Shown: positions 32,881 to 41,721 of the stretch, piece by piece
How the letters are laid out: the number at the start of each line of letters is the position of its first letter
Position numbering within the stretch: position 1 is the stretch's first letter
Origin: Muricoccus harenae
Lineage (GTDB): Bacteria > Pseudomonadota > Alphaproteobacteria > Acetobacterales > Acetobacteraceae
Direction: 5' to 3'
Length of the DNA stretch: 64,000 nucleotides
NCBI RefSeq assembly: GCF_009848505.1
Contig: NZ_WWDL01000019.1
Coordinates: forward strand, 1-64,000
Program-made: the position numbers and the translations under genes
Notes under the pieces: model-generated
The model's database searches: none
What the model was told of the DNA's origin: nothing
The model's input: the letters and a program-made list of their open reading frames with translations, nothing else

Positions 32881-34140
32881 CTACGACCGCGCCCATGCCG
32901 CCCGCAGACGGGGCGCGAGGACAACGGCGAAAACCGCGGCCTGCCCCGCCACAGCGAGTAGGGGGATCGTCCAACCGCCGGTCGCCCAAACCACGGCCGA
33001 GCAGGCCGCCGCGCCGCCCACGAGGCCGGCGAAGCCGACCAGGACGGTGCCCATCGTCGCCTCCGCCACGCGGTCCGGAGGAGCGAAACGCGCAACCTCC
33101 GCGTTGAGGATTCCCGGCCAACTCAACGCCGCGAACCCCACAACGCCGCTCAACAGAAGGAAGAGCGTGGGCGGTGACCCGGCCGGGAGCAGCACCAGCA
33201 TTACGATGGAAGCCGAGGCGGCGAAGGATTGTACCAGCAGGTCTCGCGTCGCTGTGCCCGTTCGGTCCGCCAGCCAACCGAGCGCCAGTCGGCCCGCGAA
33301 GCCGGCGGCTTGCATCGCTGCAAAGGCCGCTCCGGCCTCGGCCAGTGCGAGGCCGCGCGCCTCGACGAGGAAGCTCACCGTCAGGGCGGACAAGGTGCCC
33401 ATCAGCACGGAGAGGGAGAAGCACAGCACAACCAAGGGAATGAGCAGAGGATGCAGCCCGAGGGCGGCAAAGGGCGCGGTAAGGTTCGCCGGCGCGATAA
33501 GCGCGCGCAGACCAACCGCGCGGGAAGGGTCGCGGTCCACGTCAAGGGCGGGGCGCAGCGGCTGGACCGCGAGTGCGGAGGCGACGAGCGCCCCGGCCAC
33601 GAGGAGCAGCGCGGCACGCCAGCCGAGCGCGGCGGCGAGCGGTGGGACGGCGACGCCGGCCAGCATGCCCCCCAACGGCGCCCCGGCCTGCCTGGCCGAG
33701 ATGACAAGGGTGCGGTGAGCGGGTGGGGCGGTCCGGGCGAGGATGTGGGTGCCGGCTGGCACGTTCGGTCCGCTGCCGAAGCCGACTAGGAGCGCCCCGG
33801 TGAGGAGCGCCACTGGCAGCACGCCCGCGGTTGCAAGCGCAGCCGTGCCGAGAGCGGCGACCAGGGTGCCGAGCTGCAGGGTGCGCACCGGCCCAAGCCG
33901 CGCGAGGATTGGTGTCCCGAAGGCCAGAAAGAGCACCGTGCCGAGGAGGCCGAAGCTGTAGACCTGCCCGATGGTCTCGGCCGGTAGGCCGGCATCGCGC
34001 ATGATGAGCGGCCCGATCGTGGGCAAAGCCGCCAGCGCGAGAGAGGCGACCACCTGGATCAGGACCGTCGCACCGAGCGCGGCGACCCAAGGCGCCGCCG
34101 CGGTGTGCGAGGGTAGCTCGCCTGGCTGCTGCTGGGGCAT
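32881..34140 (-). CDS. Major facilitator superfamily transporter
   Basis: 419 residues with twelve predicted membrane segments. Seen: WVAALGATVLIQVVASLALA as TM1; GQVYSFGLLGTVLFLAFGTP; LARLGPVRTLQLGTLVAALG in the motif A position between TM2 and TM3; GFGSGPNVPAGTHILARTAP; ISARQAGAPLGGMLAG in TM5; and a second half beginning near residue 215. The NSARQAGxPLGG-type motif occurs in CynX/NimT-like and related anion or drug permeases. The substrate is unresolved. It lies alone on the minus strand between the Bug gene and the IS-remnant region, with its own terminator. Confidence 0.85.
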   Translation of the reverse strand: MPQQQPGELPSHTAAAPWVAALGATVLIQVVASLALAALPTIGPLIMRDAGLPAETIGQVYSFGLLGTVLFLAFGTPILARLGPVRTLQLGTLVAALGTAALATAGVLPVALLTGALLVGFGSGPNVPAGTHILARTAPPAHRTLVISARQAGAPLGGMLAGVAVPPLAAALGWRAALLLVAGALVASALAVQPLRPALDVDRDPSRAVGLRALIAPANLTAPFAALGLHPLLIPLVVLCFSLSVLMGTLSALTVSFLVEARGLALAEAGAAFAAMQAAGFAGRLALGWLADRTGTATRDLLVQSFAASASIVMLVLLPAGSPPTLFLLLSGVVGFAALSWPGILNAEVARFAPPDRVAEATMGTVLVGFAGLVGGAAACSAVVWATGGWTIPLLAVAGQAAVFAVVLAPRLRAAWARS

Positions 34141-34632
34141 GAGCCGCCCTCCAGTCCACGATGCGTCCGAACCTAGGCGCTGGCGCGCCGTAGAGCCAAG
34201 CCCGATAACCGCCGCAGTGGCGGCCTGTTAGATGCCCTTCGGCTGAACAAAACCTGCAACGGGAGCGAAGGGCGGCTTTCCTCCCGCCTCGGTCAGCATC
34301 GCCGAACGATGTGATGTCCGTTTTCGGTCGGCTGGGCAATGACGCCGGCCATCCGCTGTGGGCGCATAGCGGCCCTGAGCCGTTTCTAGGCCTTTCCCCA
34401 GCGCGAAGGCGTGACCTGGGGCGTGTGATCAGGACGCGCGCCTTCAGGGCGCGCTGGCCCACTTGCGCTCCACACCAAGGTCAGACCGAGACCAAGCCGT
34501 CGCCGGACCCATTAGGTCGGACGAGGGGCGCGGCCCGAGTGCCGCAACACCGTAGGCCGATGCAGAGAGGAACAAGCTTAATGGCCGTCGATATCGATCC
34601 CTTCCGCCCTCACCATCTCTCACTTCTTGACC

Positions 34633-34658
34633 GTCACACATCTATGTCACACATTCCC
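34633..34658 (+). repeat. 13-bp phased direct repeat, group A (two units)
   Basis: Two units starting at 34633 and 34646, GTCACACATCTAT and GTCACACATTCCC, spaced exactly 13 bases. Confidence 0.65.
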
Positions 34659-34804
34659 CCACAAGCCGACCTAAGACCCTGAACCAATAAGGGAATCTCG
34701 AAGACGAGTTGGGGATCCTGGCGCCCCAACCAGCGAATCAGATTTTCTCTAATTCAGATGCTTGCGTCGGCGGTCCAGCCTTTGGAGGCCGCTCGGCGGC
34801 CCGT

Positions 34805-34842
34805 GTCACACATCGAGGTCACACATCGAGGTCACACAAGAG
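34805..34842 (+). repeat. 13-bp phased direct repeat, group B (three units)
   Basis: Units start at 34805, 34818 and 34831: GTCACACATCGAG twice, then GTCACACAAGAG-like. Same orientation, core and period as group A, 172 bases away. An AT-rich stretch (GATTTTCTCTAATTCAGAT) lies between the groups at 34741-34760. The pattern resembles plasmid iterons or a tandem regulator site. Confidence 0.65.
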
Positions 34843-34856
34843 CGTCACTCAACGGC

Positions 34857-34960
34857 ATGCGCCGGCTGGCGCCGGCGGTGAGGCGAAAGCTCAGGGCTGC
34901 GGACGTGACCGACGTGCTGTCCGGCCTGTTCATCCTGCGCGGGGTGCCTGCCCACGTGAC
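34857..34960 (+). pseudogene. IS3-family OrfB transposase fragment
   Basis: About 35 codons encode VRRKLRAADVTDVLSGLFIL and then RGVPAHV. This matches the part of IS3-family OrfB just before the second catalytic Asp (normally followed by RSDNGPEF), but the SDNGPEF motif and everything after are missing. A small relic of an old insertion. Confidence 0.55.
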
Positions 34961-35428
34961 GCCCCTCCATGCGGGAGGTGAGGGTCCACCCGCGACCGGC
35001 ATGGTCCGCACGCTGCAGAGCACGGCCGGCAGCTGGAGGCGGAGGCCGGTCTTGGCGGCGCCTTCGTACCCATACGGCGCACGGAGAGCGATGCGGACCT
35101 AGCTGCCAACTGGCAGTACCGCCTGAACCAGGGTGACGTGAGCCAGGGCGGGCCCAGGCAGGAGGGTGGCGCTGAGGGTGAGGCCCGCGGCAGCGGCTTG
35201 CTGGAGCATGGCGGTTGCTCCCCTGGAAGGGACCGCCAGTCAGCGCCGTTCGCGCCGGGAAGGCCCAAGGATCAGAAATCAGACCACGATCAATGCGGCT
35301 CGCCAGCATTGCCACGCGGCCCATGGAGGGATGCGATCAGAACCGGAACTGCGCCCCGCCATAAACGCTGCGTCCGAAGCCCGGCGCGAACAGCGGCGCA
35401 TTCGGCGCGGCCGCCGGGAGCATGGCGG

Positions 35429-35690
35429 TCAGGCGACGCGTGGGGCCTGAGGTTGGGAGCGCTTCCAATTCCACGGCAGGGGCTTGTCGTGCCGTGTGTC
35501 GGGTGACCGGCGATACGGGCAAGGGCATCGGTGAGCCATAGGCGGGAGGCGACCTCATGCAGCTTCGCGATGGTGATGAGCGAGTACTCGTCGTCGCACT
35601 CGGCGGCGTTTGCGCTGTGGTTGGCCCTGATGTTCCTGACCCGAAAGACCTGCGCCTCGGCCGAACCAGTTCTCCGGTCAGGACCATACT
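35429..35690 (-). pseudogene. IS66-family TnpC transposase C-terminal fragment, frameshifted
   Basis: The minus strand encodes DDEYSLITIAKLHEVASRLW, then LTDALARIAGHP, and after a one-base shift KPLPWNWKRSQPQAPRVA with a stop at 35431-35429. This is the end of IS66-type TnpC (family pattern: AKLNxVDPxAWLxDVLxRIAxHP, then LLPWNW). The upstream catalytic part is missing. Confidence 0.7.
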
Positions 35691-35804
35691 GCGGGCGGGT
35701 CTTCAGTGGCACGAGCCTTCAATAACGATAACATCCATCATGCCTTTTCAATAATATCTGCAGAACGCAGCCTGATAAGCAGAAACAAATCAGGAGGAAG
35801 TCCG

Positions 35805-37751
35805 GTGCCAGACCTGCCAGCCAGTGGTTCAACTCGCACATCTCCGCGTTCGATTGCACTGATAGGCCCTCAGGGCAGCGGAAAGTCGGCCTTGTTCGAT
35901 GCTCTCCTCGCTGTTTCGGGGACCTCTCCTAGCCGCCGCGCTTCGTCGCGTGGGCAGGGCGCGGACCTTCGAATTGCACATTGTGAAATGGCCGGATCGA
36001 GCTGGGCCATTCTTGATTGTCCTGGCTCCGTCGAGTTCTCCTACGATGTCGAGTGTGCCCTCGCCGTGGTTGATCTGGCTGTGGTGGTCTGTGAGGCAAC
36101 TCCCGAGCGGAGTCCGAACCTCGGCCCGTTGTTTCGCCGCTTGGAGGAGACGGGCACCCCAGCCATCATCTTCATCAACAAGATCGATATGCAGGTTGGG
36201 ACGGTTCGGGAATACCTCACGGCCCTACAAAGACAGGTGCGGCGCAGGCTGGTTCTTCGGCAGGTTCCGATCCGGGAAAATGGGGCTGTCACCGGCTATG
36301 TCGATCTGGTGAGCGAGCGCGCCTATCGTTACCGCCGTGGGGAGCCTTCCGAGCGCATCGACCTACCCGACTTTATGCAGGAGCGAAAAAGAGAGGCGCG
36401 CGGCGAGCTGCTTGAGTTGCTGGCCGACCACGATGACGCCCTTCTGGAGAAGGTGCTTGAGGATCTGACGCCTGAGCCGGCAGAGATCTATCGGCCGCTG
36501 CATGAGGGTGAGGGCAGTGGTGCCGTGGCCAGCGTTCTCCTGGGGGCAGCCGAACGCAGCAATGGCGTCCAGCGTCTCTGGAAAGCGCTCCGCCATGACG
36601 TTCCTTCGGCCATGGAATCGGCTGCTCGGCGTGGCATCCCGAATGCGGTTGGACCGGTGGCTCAGGTATTTCGGACGCTTCAGGCAGGACATGCCGGCCG
36701 ACTGTCATTCGTACGACTCTGGCAAGGTTCGCTGGCGGATGGAGCAGCGCTGAATGGGCAGCGTGTGGGCGGCATCTATCGCTTCCCAGGCGGAGAGACG
36801 GAAAAGATACGCCAGGCCGAGGCGGGCGATGTCGTGGCACTGGGGCGCCTGGAGGGGATACGGACCGGGGCCACCCTGGGCGGCCCATCCCTCCCTTTTC
36901 CGGAGCCTCCGCCGCCTGTCTATGCGCTGAGCATCGCCCCGGAGGATCGAGGCGACGAAGTGCGCCTCTCAGCCGGCCTGCAACGATTGGCCGAGGAGGA
37001 TCCGGCGCTGGCAGTGACGCAGGACGCGGAGAGCGGCACGACCGTGCTCGGAGGGCAGGGCGAGATTCATCTGCGCGCGGCTTTGGACCGGCTGACCGCA
37101 TTGGCCGGTGTGAAGCTGCGCACATCCCAGCCCCAGGTTGCCTTCCGGGAAACGATCCGCCACGCAGTCACCCAGCATGCGCGCCTGAAGCGGCAGACTG
37201 GCGGACACGGGCAGTTCGCCGATGTGAAGCTGCAGATCGCACCCCGGCCGCGTGGGTCCGGCTTCCACTTCGATGAGAAGGTCGTGGGCGGAGCGGTCCC
37301 GAAGCGCTTCACCCCGGCCGTGGCCCAGGCGGCAGAGGAGGCCACGCGGAAGGGCCCGCTGGGCCACGCCGTGGTTGATGTCGCGGTCACCTTGCTGGAT
37401 GGCGGCTTCCACACTGTGGACAGCAGCGACATGGCCTTCGCGACCGCCACCCGCATGGCCATGCAGGAAGGGTTGGCCAAGGCCGGTCCGGTGCTTCTGG
37501 AACCGGTGGATGAGGTAGTCGTCTCGGTGCCGAGCGACTTCACCTCCACGGTGCAGCGATTGCTGACAGGCAGGCGAGGGCAGATCCTAGGCTTTGCCGC
37601 CAAGGAAGGCTGGGAAGGCTGGGACGAGGTTCAGGCGCAGGTACCCGCTTCCGAACTTGGCGATTTCATCATCGAGTTGCGGTCGCAGACCCAGGGTCTC
37701 GGGAACTTTGTCCGGCGCTTTGATCATCTGGCGGAAATACGAAATCGCTGA
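35805..37751 (+). CDS. EF-G-like translational GTPase (EF-G2/paralogue type)
   Basis: About 648 residues from GTG 35805 with CAGGAGG at 35791-35797. Seen: GPQGSGKSALFDALL (P-loop), LDCPGSVEFSYDV (G3), FINKIDM (G4), then the EF-G domain II region (VFRTLQAGHAGRLSFVRLWQ), domain IV (KRQTGGHGQFADVKLQIAPR) and domain V (VVSVPSDFTSTVQRLLTGRR). Differences from housekeeping EF-G: the G3 motif reads DCPG instead of DTPGH, the switch I region is short, and the total is about 45 residues shorter. This matches the EF-G-like paralogue clade found in many alphaproteobacteria, which is not the main elongation factor; its role, perhaps ribosome rescue or stress, is unsettled. It stands alone beside the IS-remnant region. 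Confidence 0.88.
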   Translation: MPDLPASGSTRTSPRSIALIGPQGSGKSALFDALLAVSGTSPSRRASSRGQGADLRIAHCEMAGSSWAILDCPGSVEFSYDVECALAVVDLAVVVCEATPERSPNLGPLFRRLEETGTPAIIFINKIDMQVGTVREYLTALQRQVRRRLVLRQVPIRENGAVTGYVDLVSERAYRYRRGEPSERIDLPDFMQERKREARGELLELLADHDDALLEKVLEDLTPEPAEIYRPLHEGEGSGAVASVLLGAAERSNGVQRLWKALRHDVPSAMESAARRGIPNAVGPVAQVFRTLQAGHAGRLSFVRLWQGSLADGAALNGQRVGGIYRFPGGETEKIRQAEAGDVVALGRLEGIRTGATLGGPSLPFPEPPPPVYALSIAPEDRGDEVRLSAGLQRLAEEDPALAVTQDAESGTTVLGGQGEIHLRAALDRLTALAGVKLRTSQPQVAFRETIRHAVTQHARLKRQTGGHGQFADVKLQIAPRPRGSGFHFDEKVVGGAVPKRFTPAVAQAAEEATRKGPLGHAVVDVAVTLLDGGFHTVDSSDMAFATATRMAMQEGLAKAGPVLLEPVDEVVVSVPSDFTSTVQRLLTGRRGQILGFAAKEGWEGWDEVQAQVPASELGDFIIELRSQTQGLGNFVRRFDHLAEIRNR

Positions 37752-38096
37752 ACTTGTTGAGGTTGCTTTCAGAGCCGCCGATGAACATCCCGTTCTTCGT
37801 GACGGCGTCTATTGTCGTTGCAGCTGACCATCAAGCCCGAACGATGGGAAATTTCGGCGGGGAAACCTGCACCGAACTGCGGTCCAGGTAACTGCAACTC
37901 GAAAAAGATGTCGGACGGTAGTGGTCTGCTTACCGGCCCGCGCGGGGTGATCGTGTTCGGCTCATGGCGCAGGCCATTCTGTATGGTCTGTGCCTGTGGC
38001 CATGGCCAATGAGCAGCCGACCCAGAATTTTTGGGCCACGACCAGTGCCAGCCGACGGCGCTCCTTCGATCAGTTAGGCATGATGACAGGCATGCA
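37752..38096. other. Gap between EF-G-like gene and the sugar-acid operon
   Basis: No gene seen. The end of the large minus-strand operon lies at 38097, but no clear intrinsic terminator for it was found; a minus-strand open frame covering much of this gap shows no recognisable protein. Confidence 0.45.
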
Positions 38097-39029
38097 TCAA
38101 CGCCCCCAGCGGAGCACCAGCGCGCCCGCGCGCTGCGCGATTTCCACCAGCCCGGCGCGGGTGGCAGGGTGCAGTGGCTGCAGCGGCGGGCGAGGCGCGT
38201 CACAGCCGATGATCCCGCCCTCCTTCATCAGCGCCTTGGCCGCCAGCAGACCGCATTGGCGGTTCTCGTAGTTGATCAGCGGCAGCCAGTGCTGATAGGC
38301 CCGGGCGGCCTCCTCCCGCCGTCCCTCGCGATAGGCGTCCACGATCTGGCGGATGCCATCGGGAAAGCCGCCGCCGGTCATTGCGCCGGTGGCGCCGGCA
38401 TCGAGATCGGCCATCAGGGTGATGGCCTCCTCTCCGTCCCAGGGGCCCTCCACCGCATGGCCGCCGAGGGCGATCAGCTCCCGCAGCTTCGCGGCCGCGA
38501 AGGGCACCTCGACCTTGAAATAAGAGACCTGGTCGATCTCCCGCGCCATCCGGGCGAGGAAGGCGGCGGACAGGGTGGTGCCGCTGACCGGCGCGTCCTG
38601 GATCATGATCGGGATGTCGATCGCTTCCGACACGCCCCTGAAGAAGTCGTAGATCCCTGCCTCCGCCACGCGGATCGTTGCGCCGTGATAGGGTGGCATG
38701 ACCATCACCATGGCGGCACCTGCCGCCTGGGCCTGGCGGGACCGCTCAGCGCAGATACGGGTGGCGAAATGGGTGGTGGTCACGATCACCGGCACGCGCC
38801 CGGCCACATGCTCCAGGATGGCCGCCATCAGCACTTCCCGCTCCCAGTCCGAGAGAACGAACTGCTCGGAGAAGTTTGCGAGAATGCAGAGGCCGTTCGA
38901 GCCTGCCTCGATCATGAAGTCCACGCAGCGCTTCTGGCCCTCCAGGTCCAGTTCGCCGCGTTCGTCGAAAATGGTCGGGACCACGGGGAAGACGCCCTGG
39001 TGGCGCGGACGGGTCTGGCTCATAGGCAT
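38097..39029 (-). CDS. DHDPS-family dehydratase, probably L-2-keto-3-deoxyarabonate dehydratase
   Basis: 310 residues, a TIM barrel of the dihydrodipicolinate synthase family. Seen: RHQGVFPVVPTIFDERGELD, then DFMIEAGSNGLCILANFSEQ, MVMPPYHGATIRV, IMIQDAPVSGTTLS and SYFKVEVP with Schiff-base Lys172, then EGPWDGEEAITLMADLDAGA. Known: the AGSNGLCILANFSEQ and VEGPWDGEEAI blocks are features I associate with L-2-keto-3-deoxyarabonate dehydratase of Azospirillum, which makes alpha-ketoglutaric semialdehyde. With the IlvD/Edd-type dehydratase in the same operon, that assignment fits well. Last gene of the operon, 12 bases after the SAF-domain gene. Close alternatives are 2-keto-3-deoxy sugar-acid aldolases of the same fold. 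Confidence 0.78.
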   Translation of the reverse strand: MPMSQTRPRHQGVFPVVPTIFDERGELDLEGQKRCVDFMIEAGSNGLCILANFSEQFVLSDWEREVLMAAILEHVAGRVPVIVTTTHFATRICAERSRQAQAAGAAMVMVMPPYHGATIRVAEAGIYDFFRGVSEAIDIPIMIQDAPVSGTTLSAAFLARMAREIDQVSYFKVEVPFAAAKLRELIALGGHAVEGPWDGEEAITLMADLDAGATGAMTGGGFPDGIRQIVDAYREGRREEAARAYQHWLPLINYENRQCGLLAAKALMKEGGIIGCDAPRPPLQPLHPATRAGLVEIAQRAGALVLRWGR

Positions 39030-39041
39030 TCTCCGGGCGGT

Positions 39042-40418
39042 TCAGACGGCAGGAACGAGCGTATCGCGGCGCAGCGCCTGCAGCAGCGATCCGTCGAGAT
39101 CCACCGCCTCCTCCGCGATCAGGCTGCCGCGCGGCACATCGGCGCGCAGGGGCTTGTTGGCCGCAAGATAGAATGGTGCGAGGCCGGCAGCCTCCTTCAC
39201 GGGAAGGAGGAGCGCGGTGCAATCCTCCATGACATGGTGATGGCCGCCCATGTGCAGCACCTCGCCTGCGCGGAAGTCGCGATCGGCGCGGGCCACCATC
39301 ACAGCATGCACGCGCTGCGTGTCGCTGCCCGAGGCGCGGCCATGCAGCACGGCGGAGAGCAGGGAGAGCGGCGTCTCCACACCCATCAGGTGATAGGGGA
39401 GGAAGATGCAGGCGTGGCGGCCATCGCGCGAGACCACGTGTCCCTTGCCGCGCAGCAGCTCCCAGGTGGCCGCGTCTATGCAGCGGACGATGACGAAGAC
39501 GCCGCCGCCGAAACTCATCTCATCCGGGCGGCGGAGCAGGTTGAACACGTCCACCACGCCCGTGCGGTCCAGCAGGCCGCCGTTCTCCCGTGGGACGAAG
39601 ATGTCCGCCAGTTCGGTGATACGGCAGAACGGGTAGTTCAGCGCATCACGCGAGGGGATCAGCCCGGTGGAGTTCGCGACGACGTTCATCTCGCAATAGT
39701 CTGGCGTCGCGCTCTGGGGGAGCGCCGCCAGGACCTCGGAGCGGCGTGAGAGGGTGGCGGCCACATCTTCGCCCAGGCTCCAGAGATCCGCGAGGCCGGG
39801 CGCGTCGCATTGCCGGTCGGTCCAGGTGACACGGCCCGTGGCGGGATCGAAGACGAAGTCGTACTCGCTGGACTTGCCCGCCGCGACCACCTCGAGCCCG
39901 AGCAGCCGCGCCCAGGTGACGAGACCGATGAGGTTGGCAGGCTGGTCGCCATCGGCGGTGGTGTAGACCAGGCCCCGATCGGCCGCGAGGCGGTTCAGAT
40001 GCGGCCCGACAACCGAATCCACCTCCTTGCTGACCATTGCGACATGGGCGCCCCGCTCGATGGCGTTCAGTGCGATGCGGGCGCCGGTCTCGGGCTGGCC
40101 GGTGGCCTCCACCACGATGTCGTGCGGCACTTCCGCCAGCAGCGCGTGGTCGCGCACCACCGCTATCCGCCCCGCGGCAGCGGCGGAGCGCGCCGCCTCC
40201 GCGTCCTCGCAGATCACGGCAGCGCCACTGGGGAGGCGCAGTTCCCGCAGCAGGGCCAGAACGCCCTCCGGGTCCAGGTCACAGAGAACAGTGGCTTCCA
40301 GCCAGGGAATGGCCGGAACCTGCCCCAGCAGGGTACGGGAGAAGCCTCCCTTGGCCCCCGTCAGGGCAAAGCGGATCCGGCGGTCGCCGAGGTCGCGGAA
40401 CAGGATCTCGTAGTTCAT
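39042..40418 (-). CDS. Homoserine-dehydrogenase-like oxidoreductase with SAF domain
   Basis: 458 residues. Seen: a Rossmann part at 12-160 (RIRFALTGAKGGFSRTLLGQ, then VVEATGQPETGARIALNAIE and GAHVAMVSKEVDSVVGPHLN), resembling NAD(P)-dependent homoserine dehydrogenases. The middle (VAAGKSSEYDFVFDPATGRV) is followed by a C-terminal SAF-like domain (ARADRDFRAGEVLHMGGHHH, then KPLRADVPRGSLIAEEAVDL). Proteins of this architecture recur in sugar-acid and branched-chain polyol gene clusters but lack a defined reaction. Here it lies between the TRAP permease and the dehydratase, so it probably oxidises or reduces an intermediate of the imported acid. It starts 26 bases after dctM. Confidence 0.75.
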   Translation of the reverse strand: MNYEILFRDLGDRRIRFALTGAKGGFSRTLLGQVPAIPWLEATVLCDLDPEGVLALLRELRLPSGAAVICEDAEAARSAAAAGRIAVVRDHALLAEVPHDIVVEATGQPETGARIALNAIERGAHVAMVSKEVDSVVGPHLNRLAADRGLVYTTADGDQPANLIGLVTWARLLGLEVVAAGKSSEYDFVFDPATGRVTWTDRQCDAPGLADLWSLGEDVAATLSRRSEVLAALPQSATPDYCEMNVVANSTGLIPSRDALNYPFCRITELADIFVPRENGGLLDRTGVVDVFNLLRRPDEMSFGGGVFVIVRCIDAATWELLRGKGHVVSRDGRHACIFLPYHLMGVETPLSLLSAVLHGRASGSDTQRVHAVMVARADRDFRAGEVLHMGGHHHVMEDCTALLLPVKEAAGLAPFYLAANKPLRADVPRGSLIAEEAVDLDGSLLQALRRDTLVPAV

Positions 40419-40443
40419 CGGGGTCCTTGCAGCGGGAGCGGGG

Positions 40444-41721
40444 TCAGCGGAACCAGGACAGCGGTACGGTGACGACCTGCGGGAAGAGAACCAGCAGGAA
40501 GAGCACAGCGAGCTGCGCGGCCAGGAAGGGCATCACGCCGCGCATCACCGGGCCCATTTCCACCCTGGCCACGGCGCAGACCACGTTCAGCACCGACCCG
40601 ATCGGCGGGGTGAGCAGGCCGATGGCGTTGTTCATGATAAACAGCACGCCGAAATAGACTGGATCGATGCCGGCGGAGCGCACCACCGGCATCAGCACGG
40701 GCGTGAGGATCAGGATGGTGGGCACGAAGTCCAGCGCCGTGCCGACGATGACGACCAGCACCATGATGGCGAGCATCAACAGGCGCGGGTCACCGGCAAA
40801 CGGCTCCAGCAGCGCCTGAACCTCGGAGGGCACGTCGGCGATGGTGATCATGTAGCCGGAGACGGCGGCCGCGGCGACGAGGAACATCACTGCCGCCGAG
40901 GTTCGGACCGCGGCCAGCAGCACCTCCGGGACGTCGCGCCAGTGCAGTTCCCGGTACACCGCCATGCCGATGAACAGCGCATACACGGCGGCGACCACCG
41001 CCGCCTCGGTTGGGGTGAAAATACCGAAGCGCAGCCCGCCGACGATGATCACCGGCAGCATGAGGGCCAGCAATGCGTCGCGCAGTGCGCGGCCGCGCTC
41101 CGCCCAGGAAGCCCGGGGCAGCATGGTCGCCTTCTCGGACCGGGCGCAGAACCACCAGGTGACGGCGAGCGCGAGACCCATCAGCAGGCCTGGGACGATG
41201 CCGGCGAGGAAGAGCGCTGTGATCGAGACGTTCGAGGCGACGCCGAAGACGATGTAGCCGATGGACGGCGGAATTACCGGGGCAATGATGCCGCCCGCGG
41301 CCATGAGCCCTGCCGCACGGGGCACGTCGTAGCCGGCGCGCCGCATCATCGGGATCAGGATCGCGCCCAGCGCTGCGGTATCCGCCACGGCCGAGCCGGA
41401 GACGGAGGCAAGGAAGATCGCCGCTACCACGGCAACGTAGCCAAGCCCGCCACGCACATGGCCCAACAGGGCCATGCCAAGCTGGACCAGGCGGCGGGAG
41501 AGGCCGCCCGCGGTCATCGCCTCGCCCGCCAGGATGAAGAAGGGCACGGCCAGCAGGGCGAAGCTGTCCGCGCCGTTGATCATCTGCAGCGCCATGGCCT
41601 GCGCGTCGATGCCATCTAGGTGCAGCATCAGCGCGAGGGAGGAGAGCATCAGGGCGAAGGCGATGGGCATGCCGAGCGCCATGGCGCCGAGCAGCACGCC
41701 CGCGAAGAGGAGCAGCGTCAC
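40444..41721 (-). CDS. dctM: TRAP transporter large permease subunit (DctM)
   Basis: 425 residues from GTG 41721, overlapping the small subunit by four bases. Seen: twelve or so hydrophobic segments, LLLFAGVLLGAMALGMPIAF at the start, VPFFILAGEAMTAGGLSRRL, FLASVSGSAVADTAALGAIL, GLMAAGGIIAPVIPPSIGYI and MNNAIGLLTPPIGSVLNVVC. These are the family landmarks of the sodium-coupled TRAP elevator subunit. A longer frame reaches upstream but would overlap dctQ heavily. Works with DctQ and DctP of the same operon to bring in the substrate, here probably an aldonate such as L-arabonate. Confidence 0.92.
   Translation of the reverse strand: MTLLLFAGVLLGAMALGMPIAFALMLSSLALMLHLDGIDAQAMALQMINGADSFALLAVPFFILAGEAMTAGGLSRRLVQLGMALLGHVRGGLGYVAVVAAIFLASVSGSAVADTAALGAILIPMMRRAGYDVPRAAGLMAAGGIIAPVIPPSIGYIVFGVASNVSITALFLAGIVPGLLMGLALAVTWWFCARSEKATMLPRASWAERGRALRDALLALMLPVIIVGGLRFGIFTPTEAAVVAAVYALFIGMAVYRELHWRDVPEVLLAAVRTSAAVMFLVAAAAVSGYMITIADVPSEVQALLEPFAGDPRLLMLAIMVLVVIVGTALDFVPTILILTPVLMPVVRSAGIDPVYFGVLFIMNNAIGLLTPPIGSVLNVVCAVARVEMGPVMRGVMPFLAAQLAVLFLLVLFPQVVTVPLSWFR

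Larger units (their letters stand above)
34141..35804. other. Decayed region with IS fragments and phased repeats
   Basis: About 1.66 kb without an intact gene, the longest such stretch in the window. It contains two groups of 13-bp phased repeats (34633-34658 and 34805-34842), an IS3-type transposase fragment (34857-34960), an IS66-type fragment (35429-35690) and a sequence GATGTCCG at 34313 related to the dispersed repeat. Frames elsewhere in it have no recognisable homology. Repeated insertion followed by deletion is the simplest explanation. Confidence 0.6.

Noticed and set aside
35337-35450. C-terminal TonB-receptor-like end (FAPGFGRSVYGGAQFRF) on the minus strand
   Set aside because: Only about 20 residues resemble an outer-membrane protein end and it overlaps the recognisable IS66 fragment; too little for a call.
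38031-39749. Plus-strand open frame of 572 codons
   Set aside because: Antisense to the DHDPS-fold and SAF-domain genes, with shadow-type composition.
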